64,000 nucleotides of DNA, taken from contig CM053267.1 of NCBI GenBank assembly GCA_028583415.1, positions 27,700,902 to 27,764,901 of the forward strand, read 5' to 3'. The stretch comes from Protea cynaroides. Taxonomy: Eukaryota; Streptophyta; Magnoliopsida; Proteales; Proteaceae. The notes under the pieces were generated by a model, which worked only from the letters and a program-made list of their open reading frames with translations, was not told where the DNA came from and ran no database searches. Position 1 is the first letter of the stretch, and each line of letters starts with the position of its first letter. Below are positions 47,281-58,405 of this stretch, one piece after another. The position numbers and the translations under genes were made by a program.

Positions 47281-48179
47281 TTTCTAATTACAATTGGATG
47301 CTCAAACCAGTTTTTGAAGCACCAAAATATGGGCAGGCATTGGACCAACTTTAGCCTTAAAGAGGTGGGCCAGGACTTTAAACATCATTGCATCAACCAA
47401 AGATCCGACCTAATAAAGCCCCAAACCAAACACCAACAAACACACTCAACCCATCCTGCTAGACCAAGTGTTGGACATGAGTTTTTTTTCATTCTAAAAA
47501 TTACGATTGATGGATTGGCCATTTGCCTTCCAGGAACAATCTTGACCTTTGATTTGGTAACTTTAGAGGAGAGAATTGAATCTTATGGTAGAATAATGAA
47601 GAGACAATGGTTCTGGTTCCACTTGTAGAAAATATTTCATGGATTTGGGAGGCATGGCATGATGTGCTATCCTTTGTTCCTTTGGGTGATCGGAAAAGTG
47701 GAACATTAGACAAATGCTAGGTTTTTCCTTCCCTTAATCCTCCTTACAAACACTATTTTCTCACTGGTTGGTGTTGTAAATTATGAAATAAGAACTTTAA
47801 AAGAGAATCATTTATCTAATTAATGTTTTCAATGTTCAATTAATGAAGACAGTAGAAAAAGTCCCTCAAGATGATGACGATACAGGGTGGATAATACCGC
47901 AATCAACACTATCCTGAGGTCAATATTTATCCCCATAGGTGCAATAGGATGATGATGCAAATCTGGTTTCAAGATAAAGTAGAGTAGCCTTAGCTTCTGG
48001 TAGCAAACATGCACTCATTTGATGCATCCCTTAGAGTAGGTCAGATTCGTGCTAAGGTCAAATGCAAGATGGTAATGCAATTTCGAAAAAAATGGTGTTT
48101 TGAAAAACAAAGGGGAATACCCTCTGCATGTGCTTACAAAGGGAGAGAGAGAGATGCACCAAGTAAATCATTTTTATTA
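47281..48179. other. Intergenic repeat-derived DNA, no gene
   Basis: The part 47640-47775 is related to 7450-7736 plus 9860-9885 and represents an uninterrupted form of the repeat in which the Pack-MULE at 7737 and the hairpin at 7493 are inserted. The 104-codon frame at 47314-47628 matches nothing I know. 47790-48179 shows no feature. Confidence 0.5.
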
Positions 48180-50051
48180 GGGAAAGAGACTTGCTTCCCT
48201 TGTACTATGCCTAAAGGAGAAATGCCCCCAAAAGTTTCTAGAAAAAACAAACATCCTCTATTTTTAACGGTGATAAAGTGAATTTTTTTGTGGACAATTG
48301 TATCCTGAAGGCTAAAATCAATAGAGGTTAATTTATGTTCTACCCTCGTCTCTAGCTATGCTGAGAAACCCCCGCGATTTGTTTAAGAACATGAAGAACA
48401 TTCACGAACCCAAATACATCAAGAAATTGCAAATTATCACCTTGGATTGTATGTTTATTTTTAAAAGTTAATCTCAAGAACCTTAGATCTCTTTCATGGG
48501 GAACTTTTGGGCCGGTCACCTCTAGAGGAGAGAGAGAGAGATGTTGGATGCTGTTTTTGCAGAAGACTAGGAGAGAAAGCAGGAAGAAGATCAATATCAA
48601 TCGAAGGAAGGTAAGAGGAAGTACTTGCCTTTGTTCTATTGGTGCTGCTGTGATTTACAATTCTTTAGGATCACTACTGCTCCCATCCTTGTGTATGGAA
48701 CAATCGGCTTTGACGGCCAGAATTTTATCAACGTTAATTCGTCGTGATAGTAACCTTATCAAGAATAGATCCACCGCGATGATTTCTCCGTTCCTGGTGG
48801 TGATTCTGTCCATGTCGATGTTGATCTCGATCTCATCATCTTTCTAATGTCCATTACATCTTTGATCTACCTGATGAGTGCCTGGCTTACATCTTCTAGT
48901 ATTTGGGTTCCGCCGACCTCAAATGCTATTCTCTCGACTGTCGCCGTTGGCTTGGTGTTGAAGGTTAGAGCCGACATTGAAAGAGAGAAAGGGCTCGAAC
49001 CATATAACAACTGCAATCTTTAAACCCATTGATATTACAAATTTTAATAAAACGCAGAGGCGGAAACTGTAGTTATTTCCCTTCTCCGTACAATCTGTAA
49101 GAAGAACTTCAGAGAGGGTATTCTGAGATCTAAATCATCTCAGTATTATTAAATATCAAAGTAAAATGAACTGTAGAATCAATCAAATGTTACAGGTACC
49201 TCAGAGGTGAAGGGCATCACATCCCATGGCGACTAGTTGAGTACGCAAATGAGAGTCGAAGGACTCTCTTTCTCGTAGTTGGATGAAGAGGAAGTTGGGT
49301 AGGGAGACAAGAGTTCTAGGTTCTTTGGGCATGCTTGCGATTCCTCGTAAACAAAGGAATCAAAGGAAACTGAGAAAAGAGAAATCTGTAGAGTAGAACA
49401 GAGCTCTCGTTGCTTCACTCCTTTTTAACTTTCTCTCTTGCAATGTAGTAGTCCCAAGATCCCTTAATAACTCAACAACATCATGCTTTCTAATTGTAAT
49501 ATTTTGTGAATCTTCAAATTATGAATGGGAAGTCTTCAGCAAGAAATGCTTATCAGAAATGATGTTTCAGCGACGATTTAAGGAAGAAGATGAAGATGAT
49601 TCTTCAAGCTTGAGGGTTTGAAACGTGGGAACTTGAAGATGATCACCGCTCGGTTCCCGCTCTATATATATTATGATTAGTCGGCTTTGGGAGATTGACC
49701 AGTCGATTGAGCTCGCAGCCTCATCGATACAGGAAGAGCTCAGTGTCTCCGATGATTGTTGTCAGAGTTCTTGATGCCGTTGCCTTGGCACCACCCACCA
49801 ATGAGTCACTTTATTTATTTATTTATTTATTTTTATTTTTTGGTAAGACTCAATCACCCTTGTAAAAGGGATAATTTGGTCATTAAGAAAAAATTGGCCT
49901 CCCACCATCGATATCTAATGGAATATTCTTAACAGCGTGGGTCTATTTGTATTTTAATAGTATTTGTTGGGGAGTCATTTCTCTTTTACAGAAACTTTTG
50001 GGGGCATTTTTCCTTTAGGCATAGTACAGGGAAGGCAATCGTCTTTTTCCC
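48180..50051. mobile_element. Pack-MULE with F-box gene fragment
   Basis: Terminal inverted repeats of about 75 bp begin GGGAAAGAGACTTGCTTCCC (left) and GGGAAAAAGACGATTGCCTT (right, inverted) and share TACTATGCCTAAAGGA and ATGCCCCCAAAAGTTTCT. The 9-bp duplication TTTTTATTA is perfect (48171-48179, 50052-50060). It is 1872 bp, with no transposase. The interior holds an F-box gene fragment. A one-ended relative lies at 5913. Confidence 0.9.
48850..48990 (+). pseudogene. Captured F-box gene fragment (VFB/SKIP2-like)
   Basis: From 48864 the frame reads D-L-P-D-E-C-L-A-Y-I-F-stop-Y-L-G-S-A-D, then C-Y-S-L-D-C-R-R-W-L-G-V-E-G-stop-S-R-H. This is the N-terminal half of an F-box domain, which docks a substrate receptor to the SKP1-cullin ubiquitin ligase. 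The spacing and the following S-R-H resemble plant VFB/SKIP2 F-box/LRR proteins (from memory). Two stops, each one base from Gln codons, break it. Upstream (48690-48850) likely holds the preceding Ser-rich part, in shifted frames. Leucine-rich repeats are absent. Confidence 0.75.
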
Positions 50052-50115
50052 TTTTTATTATTGTATTTTTTAAGGCTTCCCCCTCCTTTATTTATAAAGG
50101 AGAACATATCTTTTT

Positions 50116-50340
50116 CAAGGCACCCCGAGGAAAGGGCGTGGCTCTCCAAACCACATGTCTTTACAAGACAACCCAAGGAAAGGATGTGCCTTTCCAAACC
50201 AATATGTATGTACAAGACACCCCAAGGAAAGGGTGTGCCTCTTGTAAAGACACTTCATAATTGATCTGGGTCAAACGGGTTAAACCATTATCGACCCAAT
50301 AGATCCAGGTCAAATGGGTTAAACCGTTACCGGCCCAGTA
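50116..50340. repeat. Two short tandem repeats
   Basis: A 48-49 bp unit (CAAGACACCCCAAGGAAAGG) occurs three times at 50116, 50164 and 50213. It is followed by two copies of about 38 bp containing GGTCAAACGGGTTAAACC (50262, 50300). It probably belongs to a retrotransposon LTR. Confidence 0.8.
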
Positions 50341-51029
50341 GAAGCTAAATAAAACCCGGTCCATCCAAAGGGTATTAGGTTCTAACCTCACTAAACTTAC
50401 CTCACTAGCCTCATACTGAGAAAACCAAAACCAAATATATTTTTTCTTTTGAAAATTTAGTTAATAAAAAAAGATAAAATACAACAATTCCCCCACAAGT
50501 CTCAAAATACCAATAAAACAAATGATAATCTGAACACATTAGAACAATAGGATACATCACCACATATGTCTTTTGGATTTGAATTTGCATTAGGTCTGAC
50601 AAGCCACACTACAGAGTACCAGTGGAGTCGGACATTCGAACCTTGTTCCCCATCTTGGGTCATGATTGTTTAAAGAATTTGTCCATAAAAATTATTATCA
50701 GAGGCAATCACACGTTCTACATCAACTTAGGTCAGTACATAGTATGCACCATGGTTAACATACCCTCACAACTCATGCGTTTTGTTTATTAAGAGTCCCG
50801 AAAACTCATCCTCGATTCATCGCGGTGAGAACTATCTTCCCATCTATCCGGAATAAGCAATAAATGATAGTACTACTCAAGTCAGCCAATGACTTCGTTT
50901 TTACCCTTTGAACCTGATATGGGTGACAACAACTCCCCAATGAAGTGTCAATACATGTATGGTGGATGATGCATCCATAATATTGAACGGAGCCGATCGC
51001 CACGCCACAAATAGCCGATAGTTGTACAC
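50341..51029. other. Repeat-derived DNA, no gene recognised
   Basis: Poor coding potential and stops in all frames. The text around 50460-50520 (CCCCCACAAGTCTC) resembles retrotransposon non-coding sequence. Nothing is assignable. Confidence 0.4.
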
Positions 51030-51125
51030 GTTGGAGCCTCGGAAGGTCGGAGCCTCAAAAGGTTGGAGCCTCGGATGGTCGAAGCCTCAGAAGGTTGGAA
51101 CCTCGGAGGAATGAAGCCTCGGATT
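51030..51125. repeat. Minisatellite, 6 units of 16 bp
   Basis: The unit is GTTGGAGCCTCGGAAG, with variants GTCGGAGCCTCAAAAG and GTCGAAGCCTCAGAAG. Confidence 0.9.
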
Positions 51126-51239
51126 AGCACAGTTTTGAGGCATCACGAAGCTTAAAGAACGAGACATCATAGCTCACACCAGCTATACATGCGCATGCAA
51201 TAGAGGTCCCACCCAAGAAATCCTTCTTCCAAGCAGGAA

Positions 51240-51650
51240 GATTCTCCATGCGTTGTTCATGGAGCAATCAACAAAATTTGACATCAGAGTCAACCCCCGA
51301 ATGACTCAGCATGGATCCTCATGATTTCCACATCAATGGACGCGGATCACCCCCGTAGAGATGACATCTAGCCTCACCAAGAGAGATGTTATCCATTCCA
51401 AAATTAGACCATCTCCAGCTTATATATATGAAGACGGACACAGGTAAGCATAGGCTAAAATCCAATCTCTGAACTCAGACAGAGAAAGCTACCAAAATTT
51501 TCTTTGACAAAAGGGATAACCTTCTGTGTCTATCCCATACTATTTGTTCATCGAGCTTACTTAGGCATCAGAGTGGTCAAAGGGTGTCACCACACGACCA
51601 TCATTGCAATGTCTCTACTTCTTGTGCAGGAAAATTGGCCGAGCTAATGA
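51240..51650 (+). promoter_or_regulatory. LTR-like promoter and leader remnant
   Basis: A TATA box (CTTATATATATGAAG, about 51419-51433) is followed within 130 bp by TTCATCGAGCTTACTTAGGC and ATCAGAGTGGTCAAAGGGTG, a leader pattern I know from gypsy LTRs. LTR limits are not visible. Confidence 0.4.
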
Positions 51651-52300
51651 CTAACTCAGTTCAGTGCAACAATAGAACATAATTCTAAGGATCTCCTCTC
51701 ACATAGGTTGGGTGTCTATCACCTTAACTTGTGAGTCACGAACCTTAAGCTTATTCCTTTATATGAATACCACGATAGAGGTTAGAAGCTAAAGAATTTT
51801 CTAGTTAGAAATGCCCTAACTGAATAAAAGCGTACTATCTCCTTAGCTTCTTTAGATATATTATACAATTGTTTATACATGTTTTAGATGTTCTTAGACA
51901 TTTACACATTCGACCAAATCATATGTCTTACGTGACATTAATGTTTTTTGCTTTTATACCAACTACTTAAAATAACACAATCGGTTTCGATTTTCATCAT
52001 ATATTTATCATTGAGATATTTAGCCACTTGGCTCCTATCTTGACATTTAAATCTCTTGATGTTTCATGAGATTTTTTTATGGTGGAACCAATATCATAGG
52101 TTTCAGTTACTCGTCAACCAATACGTGCTTATGCATGTTTTTAATTACACATGTTAGTGTTTTTCCAAATTTAGGCTTATCTTTTAGATTTCATAACGAC
52201 AAAAATCTTAAGCAGAGATGAATCATTCTTTTTGAATTTCTTTATTATTTTTTTAAATAAATTCAACATGCGAAACTTGGATGCTTATAAAACCCCTCAA
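51651..52300. other. AT-rich DNA, no feature
   Basis: No gene, repeat unit or element end was recognised; possibly the decayed beginning of the LTR that ends at 52945. Confidence 0.5.
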
Positions 52301-52945
52301 ATTTTTTGTTTGATCATACTGTACCCGAGTATGCATATAATAACTTACCACATTTCGGTATCTATAAACCTTATTTCAAAACATATCATGTAATTAAATG
52401 CAAGCATAGCACTGTGCAAGTGTACCAGACTAAATGTGAATGTTACTCATGCATATTGTTTGTTGCATTGTCTAATTTTCTTATTGAACTAAGTTGTGAG
52501 CTCACCCTTTTATATATACATATTCTTAGATGTTGATGCAGGTTACACTGTGGAGGATTACGTGGATGCTCCAGTATATGGAGGTGTTGCTGCTCTGGAA
52601 ATGCAAGCAGGGAAAAATGAGCATAACGCTTTATGCGAGTGCCCTTACTACGTTTACCTCTACGATGTTATTGGTTTTTTTTTTTATTTCAGTTGGATTT
52701 TATAAACAATGTAAAGATATTTATTTATGTTTTGGTTTATTGAGTAATTAGGATAATTTATTTAAGTATCAGTAGAGTACTCGGTTCATTTAATTTAAGA
52801 CTTCCTCGTATCTATTTATATTTTAATTATGATTATGTGCAATGGTTTGTGTAAGTGGATACGGTCTTATCGAGATCCTGGTGTAAATCATTAGTTTAGT
52901 GGTGGTTCACTCACATTCTAGTTCGACCAAAATTGGGGTGTGACA
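52301..52945 (+). repeat. 3' part of a Tekay/Del-like gypsy 5' LTR
   Basis: It ends AATTGGGGTGTGACA at 52945, directly before a primer site. From about 52500 it aligns with the ends of the minus-strand LTRs at 43799 and 61000. The 5' start, expected to resemble TGTAAGACC, was not found, so the LTR is truncated or diverged upstream. Confidence 0.8.
52530..52662 (+). other. Conserved short reading frame inside the gypsy LTR (copy b)
   Basis: After TTCTTAGATGTTGATGCAG the plus strand reads A-G-Y-T-V-E-D-Y-V-D-A-P-V-Y-G-G-V-A-A-L and continues to C-E-C-P-Y-Y. It matches 44120-44208 at the protein level better than at third codon positions. The third copy (about 61300-61400, minus) keeps only V-T-V-K-D-Y and a few others. 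Confidence 0.4.
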
Positions 52946-52948
52946 ACT

Positions 52949-52961
52949 TGGTATCAGAGCC
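52949..52961 (+). other. Primer binding site of the chromovirus
   Basis: TGGTATCAGAGCC lies 3 nt after the LTR end. It is of initiator tRNA-Met type and fixes the plus orientation of this element. Confidence 0.9.
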
Positions 52962-53341
52962 CTTAGGCTCTGTTCAACAAACCATACATGCACCTAACAG
53001 AGTCAATGAACTGAGATAGAAAAAATTAAAAACCTTAATAAAAATAGACCTTAAGCACCTGTTTGATGTCTGAGACTAAATAAGAAAGAGCATAACATAC
53101 TATATTAAATTAAGAGTGATCATAAATTTTCACAATAATGAGAAAAGAACTTTAACAAGCATCCAAAGAGTGAAAAGGTAATTATACCATAGGGTACAGT
53201 CTACAAGCCGGACAGTTACCTTGTTATAATAATAAACTGTACTATCAAGAGAGAGAAAAATAAAGTGATCCATCATTGGGTTGGGGGCATCAAAGGAATA
53301 GGGTCAGCAATATCATAGTCACGCTCATATGCGACCCTAAG

Positions 53342-54491
53342 CTATTGTACTTGCTCCTGTGTAACCCTTAGACTGTGGGTAAGGTGTCCTAGGTCATGGT
53401 TCAACTTATACTGGGCATCTTGAATCTTCATAAACATACCCATTAAGGTGTCTAGAGGAGGCTGAGATGGTCCTGCTATAGGAATGGGCTGGGGTGCGGG
53501 TGTAGAAATATCCTCCATCTGTTCATCATCATCACCCCCTACCTCTTCCACATAAGCTGCATTGCTACTGCTGCTACTGCTGCGGCTGCTACAACCCTAA
53601 TAGGTGAACGAGGATGAGCTTCTAGCTCCTCATTACTAATCGATAGAGTGTCCATCTTTATTCTGACAATGGCATCCCAGTCAATGTTTGATGACATGGT
53701 ATCCTTGACAGCAATTTCATCTCTCATATCTACATGAAGGCACCGCAAAAGAGTAGTAATAAGCCGACTATAAGGAAGGTTGCCTATCAGGTTGGCCGTG
53801 GTAGCTTGGAGCATAGTCTTGATAATGATGTAGGATAGGCAGACACACTCTCTAGTGTAGACACAATAAGTGAGATATTGTGTGAACTGAGACACCTCGC
53901 TATAGTGGTCGCTCTAAGAAACAATGTTATGTTGAATAATGTGGCAATAGACACGAGGAAGAGGTCGTAAGCTAGCAGCATTCATGGGTACCCCTGGGTT
54001 GAGGATTTGCTTTGTAACCTCTTGGCGTAGGTCCTCGGTGAGGTAGCCCTTCACCTTGGGAACACAGTAAACCAAATCACCATCATTGGGAATCCCCAGA
54101 AGATCAGCAAGCTGATGGGTGTCGAATGATATAGGAACACCTTTAACAAAGCTAGTGATGCGGATGTCCCTACAGTGGTCGAAGTCATTAAGATCTCCCT
54201 CAACCTCCAGGTTGGCGTAGAAGTGCTTCACTAGATTAGGTCAGGTAGTCACTATATAGGTGATCACAGGTAACTACCCAAGTGCATCAAAGGCAGCCTC
54301 AACATCGAACTGTTGGAGTTATTCTAGATTCACGTGGTGCCCAGACTCAATGTTTTTGTCATCAAACATGGGAAACGGGCTACTGTAGCTGCAGACCGAA
54401 ACCAACTCTCATCATAAAGTTGGACAGGCGGGTGTGGTTAGTTCATGCTGGGTGCATATGCTTTCTTACCAACACCACAATGCCTAGACAT
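53342..54491 (-). pseudogene. Antisense 'putative plant transposon protein' (PF20167-like)
   Basis: From the ATG at 54491 the minus strand reads M-S-R-H-C-G-V-G-K-K and, past stops, L-V-K-H-F-Y-A-N-L (about 54230), V-K-G-V-P-I-S-F, L-L-G-I-P-N-D-G-D, then L-R-P-L-P-R-V-Y-C-H-I-I, Y-I-I-I-K-T-M-L and N-L-P-Y-S-R-L-I-T-T-L-L-R. The F-Y-A-N, R-G-V-x-F and L-P-Y-x-x-L-I-T pattern is that of the PF20167 domain, found widely in plant repeats with unknown function. A TAG near 53910 interrupts one otherwise continuous frame. A shift in a GCA-type repeat (about 53555-53600) separates an acidic, Pro-rich C-terminal tail with a helix. It runs against the element's gag and pol. Confidence 0.75.
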
Positions 54492-55108
54492 TGTTTAACT
54501 ACAAAACAAAACAAAATAATGGGAATTAGTTGAGATTTTTCAAAATTTCAACAACATAACGACAGCATTTTAAGCAAAGACCTCGAATTCACCCAAAATT
54601 TGGGTAGGAGGACTTACCTAATCATATAGCAACAAATAGACACCAAATAATCATCAAACTAAGCAAGAATTTCAACATTTTCAAGAAAAATCAATTTTGG
54701 CCAATACCTATGTCAAAAACCCATAAAATTTCAATTTTGAGCAAACCATACGGTGGGACCTCAAATAAGTTGAGATCTTTTGTCCATAGAGGTCCCAAAA
54801 TCATTTCTAAGCCAAAGAAAAGAGTTCCTTTGGTTGGAATCTCCTAAATCTAGAAAAAAAATAGTCTTTGCGCAAGAAACCATAAAGAAACGATGTAAAA
54901 GAGAGTGAGAAAGGAAGAAACCTACTTGGAGATGTGGTTGAGTACTCTTGAGTGAGAAAAATCGCTTCTACAAGCACCGGTCAGACTGAAGCAATTCACC
55001 AAGCCAAAGAGGAATCGCCACCGGAGAGAAAAGGAGAAGAAAAAAATGTGAAAATGAGTCAAAAATCACGATTTTAAAGCCTTTTTGGGTATTTCGATCG
55101 ACGGTTCT
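54492..55108. other. Upstream region of the antisense gene, no other gene
   Basis: Non-coding. If the antisense gene had its own promoter it would be here or beyond the solo LTR at 55109. No clear TATA box was picked out. Confidence 0.5.
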
Positions 55109-58087
55109 TGTAACACCCCAGCCCAACTAAGATGTAATGCTAACTGGTACTTTTACTCAGGTGATTTTACTGTTTTATGGTGTGAGGGGTATTCTTTGAA
55201 ATTCCCTAAAAGTTTATAAAGTATAATATTTTAATTGATTATATTTTACATAGCATGTTATATGTGGAATAATGTGCTTGAATGACTGTATGTAGCTTTA
55301 TGGTTATGTGTTGTTTTAGGGTGTAGCCTGGATTAAGGGAAGCCTTGGATGAAAGGTAAGTAAATTGATAATGATATTTATGGTAAAGAATTAATCTTGT
55401 AGACTAATGGTTCGTCTGAAGGTGGTAAGGCTTTGTTGCATGAGGTTTAATGATCAAACTTTTTGGGGTATAGTATAAAAAGGAATTTTTCTACAACTCA
55501 TGTAGTGTGGGACCCACATGTTGAGGTGGCATCCCACTAAGGTTTGGTTAATGCTACCTAATGTAGTGATTAGTGGGTGGCATGATGTAAATATAAAAAA
55601 TGTGAAGGGCAAAGTTGGACCCTCAATTAAATGGGTACCCAAAAGAAGAAAAAGTATAATTAATAGAATTTCATGCATTGGAATATTAAAAGGATATTTT
55701 GATATTTTTATAATTTAAAGGGTACCTTAGAGGTATGGCTTCCTATATCATGCATTGGTTGTAGATCAAGGGCACTTTGGTCATTACATTGAATATGGAA
55801 TTTAAAAAAAAAATTAGAAAATTACAAGAGGAAACCTCGTTGGCAAGGAAGGAAGGCTGTTCTTTGGGGTTTTACTGGTGATTTTGTGAGAGGTTCTTGA
55901 AGAAATGGAGCGTCGGTGTTCTGATATTTAGGAAGGGGCTACTGGAGCTTGGAAACCGGGTGTGTGGAAAGCCTTCAAGGTATTCTGATTTGGGTAGGAG
56001 AAACAAGGAAGAAAAGTTGCAGAAAATCTGGGAACTCCTTGACAAATTCGATTTCAGTTTGGATCTTTGGTGCAAACTCTCTCAAGTGATGATCCAAGGT
56101 TCGATTTAGGTGACCAAATCTTGGAAGTTGGACCACAGTGATAAAAAGATTGTATTTTTCTAAGGATCAAGAATAGCAAGGTGAGTAATTGACTTCTTGT
56201 AGTAGGCTAATAACGTAATTAAATATATGAATGTGCATGCTGTGGTGATGATGTTATTTAATCTTGATATTTATGTGTTCATTTATGCAAGGTTGTAGTA
56301 TTTTACTAAATTAGTTTGTGTTTTATCGACTGTTTGGTACAAGGAGATAATGCTGTTAATAATATGAGGTTTAATGAATATGGGCTGTGGTGTAGGTGTT
56401 GTTATGAATGTAGGATGTGTTCTCAATGTTCTACATGACACCTATGCATGTAACAAGGGATGAAGTTATTTCTATGAAGTATGTCTACAAGCTATGATAA
56501 TGTAGACTAATGGACAGCAAACCTTATAAATGTATATTTATGTTACTACATGATGTTGGAGTTCAGAACATCTATATAAAACTACTGCAAATTAGTAGGA
56601 ACTTCACATAAACAAGGAAAGGTAAGAAATGAGTTTACAGTAGTGGAGATAAGAGTAGAATTGAAGTCAATTTAGATTGTGGCAGAAAATGATATTCTTT
56701 TCTAATATGTTAAGAAAGGTTTGGACAGCAAAATGAGTTGGGATGGCATTGATGACTTATAAAGGTTGTTAATGTTAGACAAACGGTAAATCAGTACAAT
56801 CAGTAGTTTCATACACAGAATGAAACAAAATGGATAGCAAGCTTAAGTTTATGTTTAACAGGAAGTAAGACCTAGAAATTCAGTCTAGGTGAGCATGAAC
56901 ATCATGATAAGTGGCAAGAAACGGAAGCATCCGGTGAGCTGAACAAGTGGCAAGAAACGAAAGCATCCGGTGAGCCAAACATGCAGCAAGAAACGGAAGC
57001 ATCCGGTGAGCTGAACAAATGGCAAGAAACGGAAGCATCCGGTGAGCCAAACATGCAGCAAGAAACGGAAGCATTCGGTGAGCTGAACAAGTGGCAAGAA
57101 ACGGAAGCATCCGGTGAGCCAAATACACGGCAAGAAACGGAAGCATCCGGTGAGCCAAACAGGTGGCAAGAAACGGAAGCATCCGGTGAGCCAGTCAGAT
57201 GACAAGAAATGGAAGCATCCGGTGAGTCAATCAAAGGACAAGAAATGGAAGCATCCAGTGAGTCCAAGCTTAAAGTTTTACATGATGTGCTTATTTTAGT
57301 AGCTTGATGTAAAGCTAAGTAAAAAAAAATAGAGAAAGTAAAGTAGAGATGAATGTCAAGCCCATGAGGTTTGAGAATGGAAATGAATAGTAGGCACTGA
57401 TCTAGAAAATGTATTGAGGGATTTAAGATAAAGTAATAAATCCTACATAACTAACAATAAAACCATGATGGGATGACGTGAAAGGTTAACAAATGTGATG
57501 CTTAGTCAAGTAAATCACTTTGATGCCTACTTGTCAAAGAAAGACTATTATGGTTGTTTCATTTGATGTTTAATATATTGTGTAATGCATGTATTCTTGC
57601 CAAGATGTTAATTATTCACTGAGCTTCGACTCACCACAGTTGATTCACATGTTTTACAGGTAATTACAGCAAGTACATGAGAGAGAGGCATACAACAAAT
57701 GAAGTCCAAGAGGAAGTTTAACTCTCTAGGCTATTAAGAATATTTTGGTCAGGAATGTTTAAGATGTAACTCTAAGTAGTTGATGTTTTGGCTGTATAGG
57801 CAGCAACTTTTGTAAAGCCACACCTTTGATGTAATTTGAGTAATTAAGTTTATTTAAGTGAGATGCAATATTACCACCAGCTTACTAGTATGTAAAGTTT
57901 AAGACTTTCGTTGTAGCTATTACAAAAATGAATATGGATCAAAGTTGATGACAGATGAGATAGCAGGTACTATCAAATGTGATGTATGTTTGGAAGAAGA
58001 AAAAAAAATTTACAAGTTTTCATAGCTTATATAACGTAAGTACTGACCAATGATTCGTTTTCCCTCTCCTGGGAAGGGGATGTTATA
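55109..58087. mobile_element. Solo LTR, 2979 bp
   Basis: The ends are TGTAACACCCCAGCCC and GGGGATGTTATA (TTACA expected). The 5-bp duplication GTTCT is at 55104-55108 and 58088-58092. Near-palindromic TGTAACACCCC/GGGGTGTTACA termini are common in gypsy LTRs. Internally it has only short frames and a 36-bp minisatellite. No primer site follows the right end, so it is solo. Confidence 0.85.
56911..57270. repeat. Minisatellite, 10 units of exactly 36 bp
   Basis: The unit is GTGGCAAGAAACGGAAGCAT plus CCGGTGAGCTGAACAA, with alternating GAGCTGAACA and GAGCCAAACA variants. Because 36 is a multiple of 3 and the unit lacks stops in several frames, long reading frames appear on both strands. They are unlikely to be genes. 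Confidence 0.95.
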
Positions 58088-58092
58088 GTTCT

Positions 58093-58405
58093 ACCCTATA
58101 CCGGTCGACCAGTACCCCCTGGGGTATGTGACTGGTACCTCCCTATCAATGGATGGATTTTGTCCGCTTGACCATACCGGTCGCACTATACTCTACAATG
58201 CCGCGACTAGTATGTCGCAACCGGACAAAAAAAAACTAAGAAAATCTTGGAAAAATTTAAATTACGATTTTAATTGTTTCCACTATGGTTTTCACCTCGC
58301 ACTTGTTGAAGACTAACACTATTGTAATAAAAAAAATGTGACTATTCAAATATATCTCATGTGTTATGTCTTTTTCCTGATCCAAACAGGGAAAAGTAAT
58401 ATGAG
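58093..58405. other. Leader between insertion site and gag
   Basis: It contains three ACCGGTCG-type motifs (58101-58170), partly palindromic, and AT-rich sequence. No gene. Confidence 0.5.

Noticed and set aside
56880..57299. Five overlapping long frames on both strands
   Set aside because: They are produced by the 36-bp minisatellite, whose length is a multiple of three and lacks stops.
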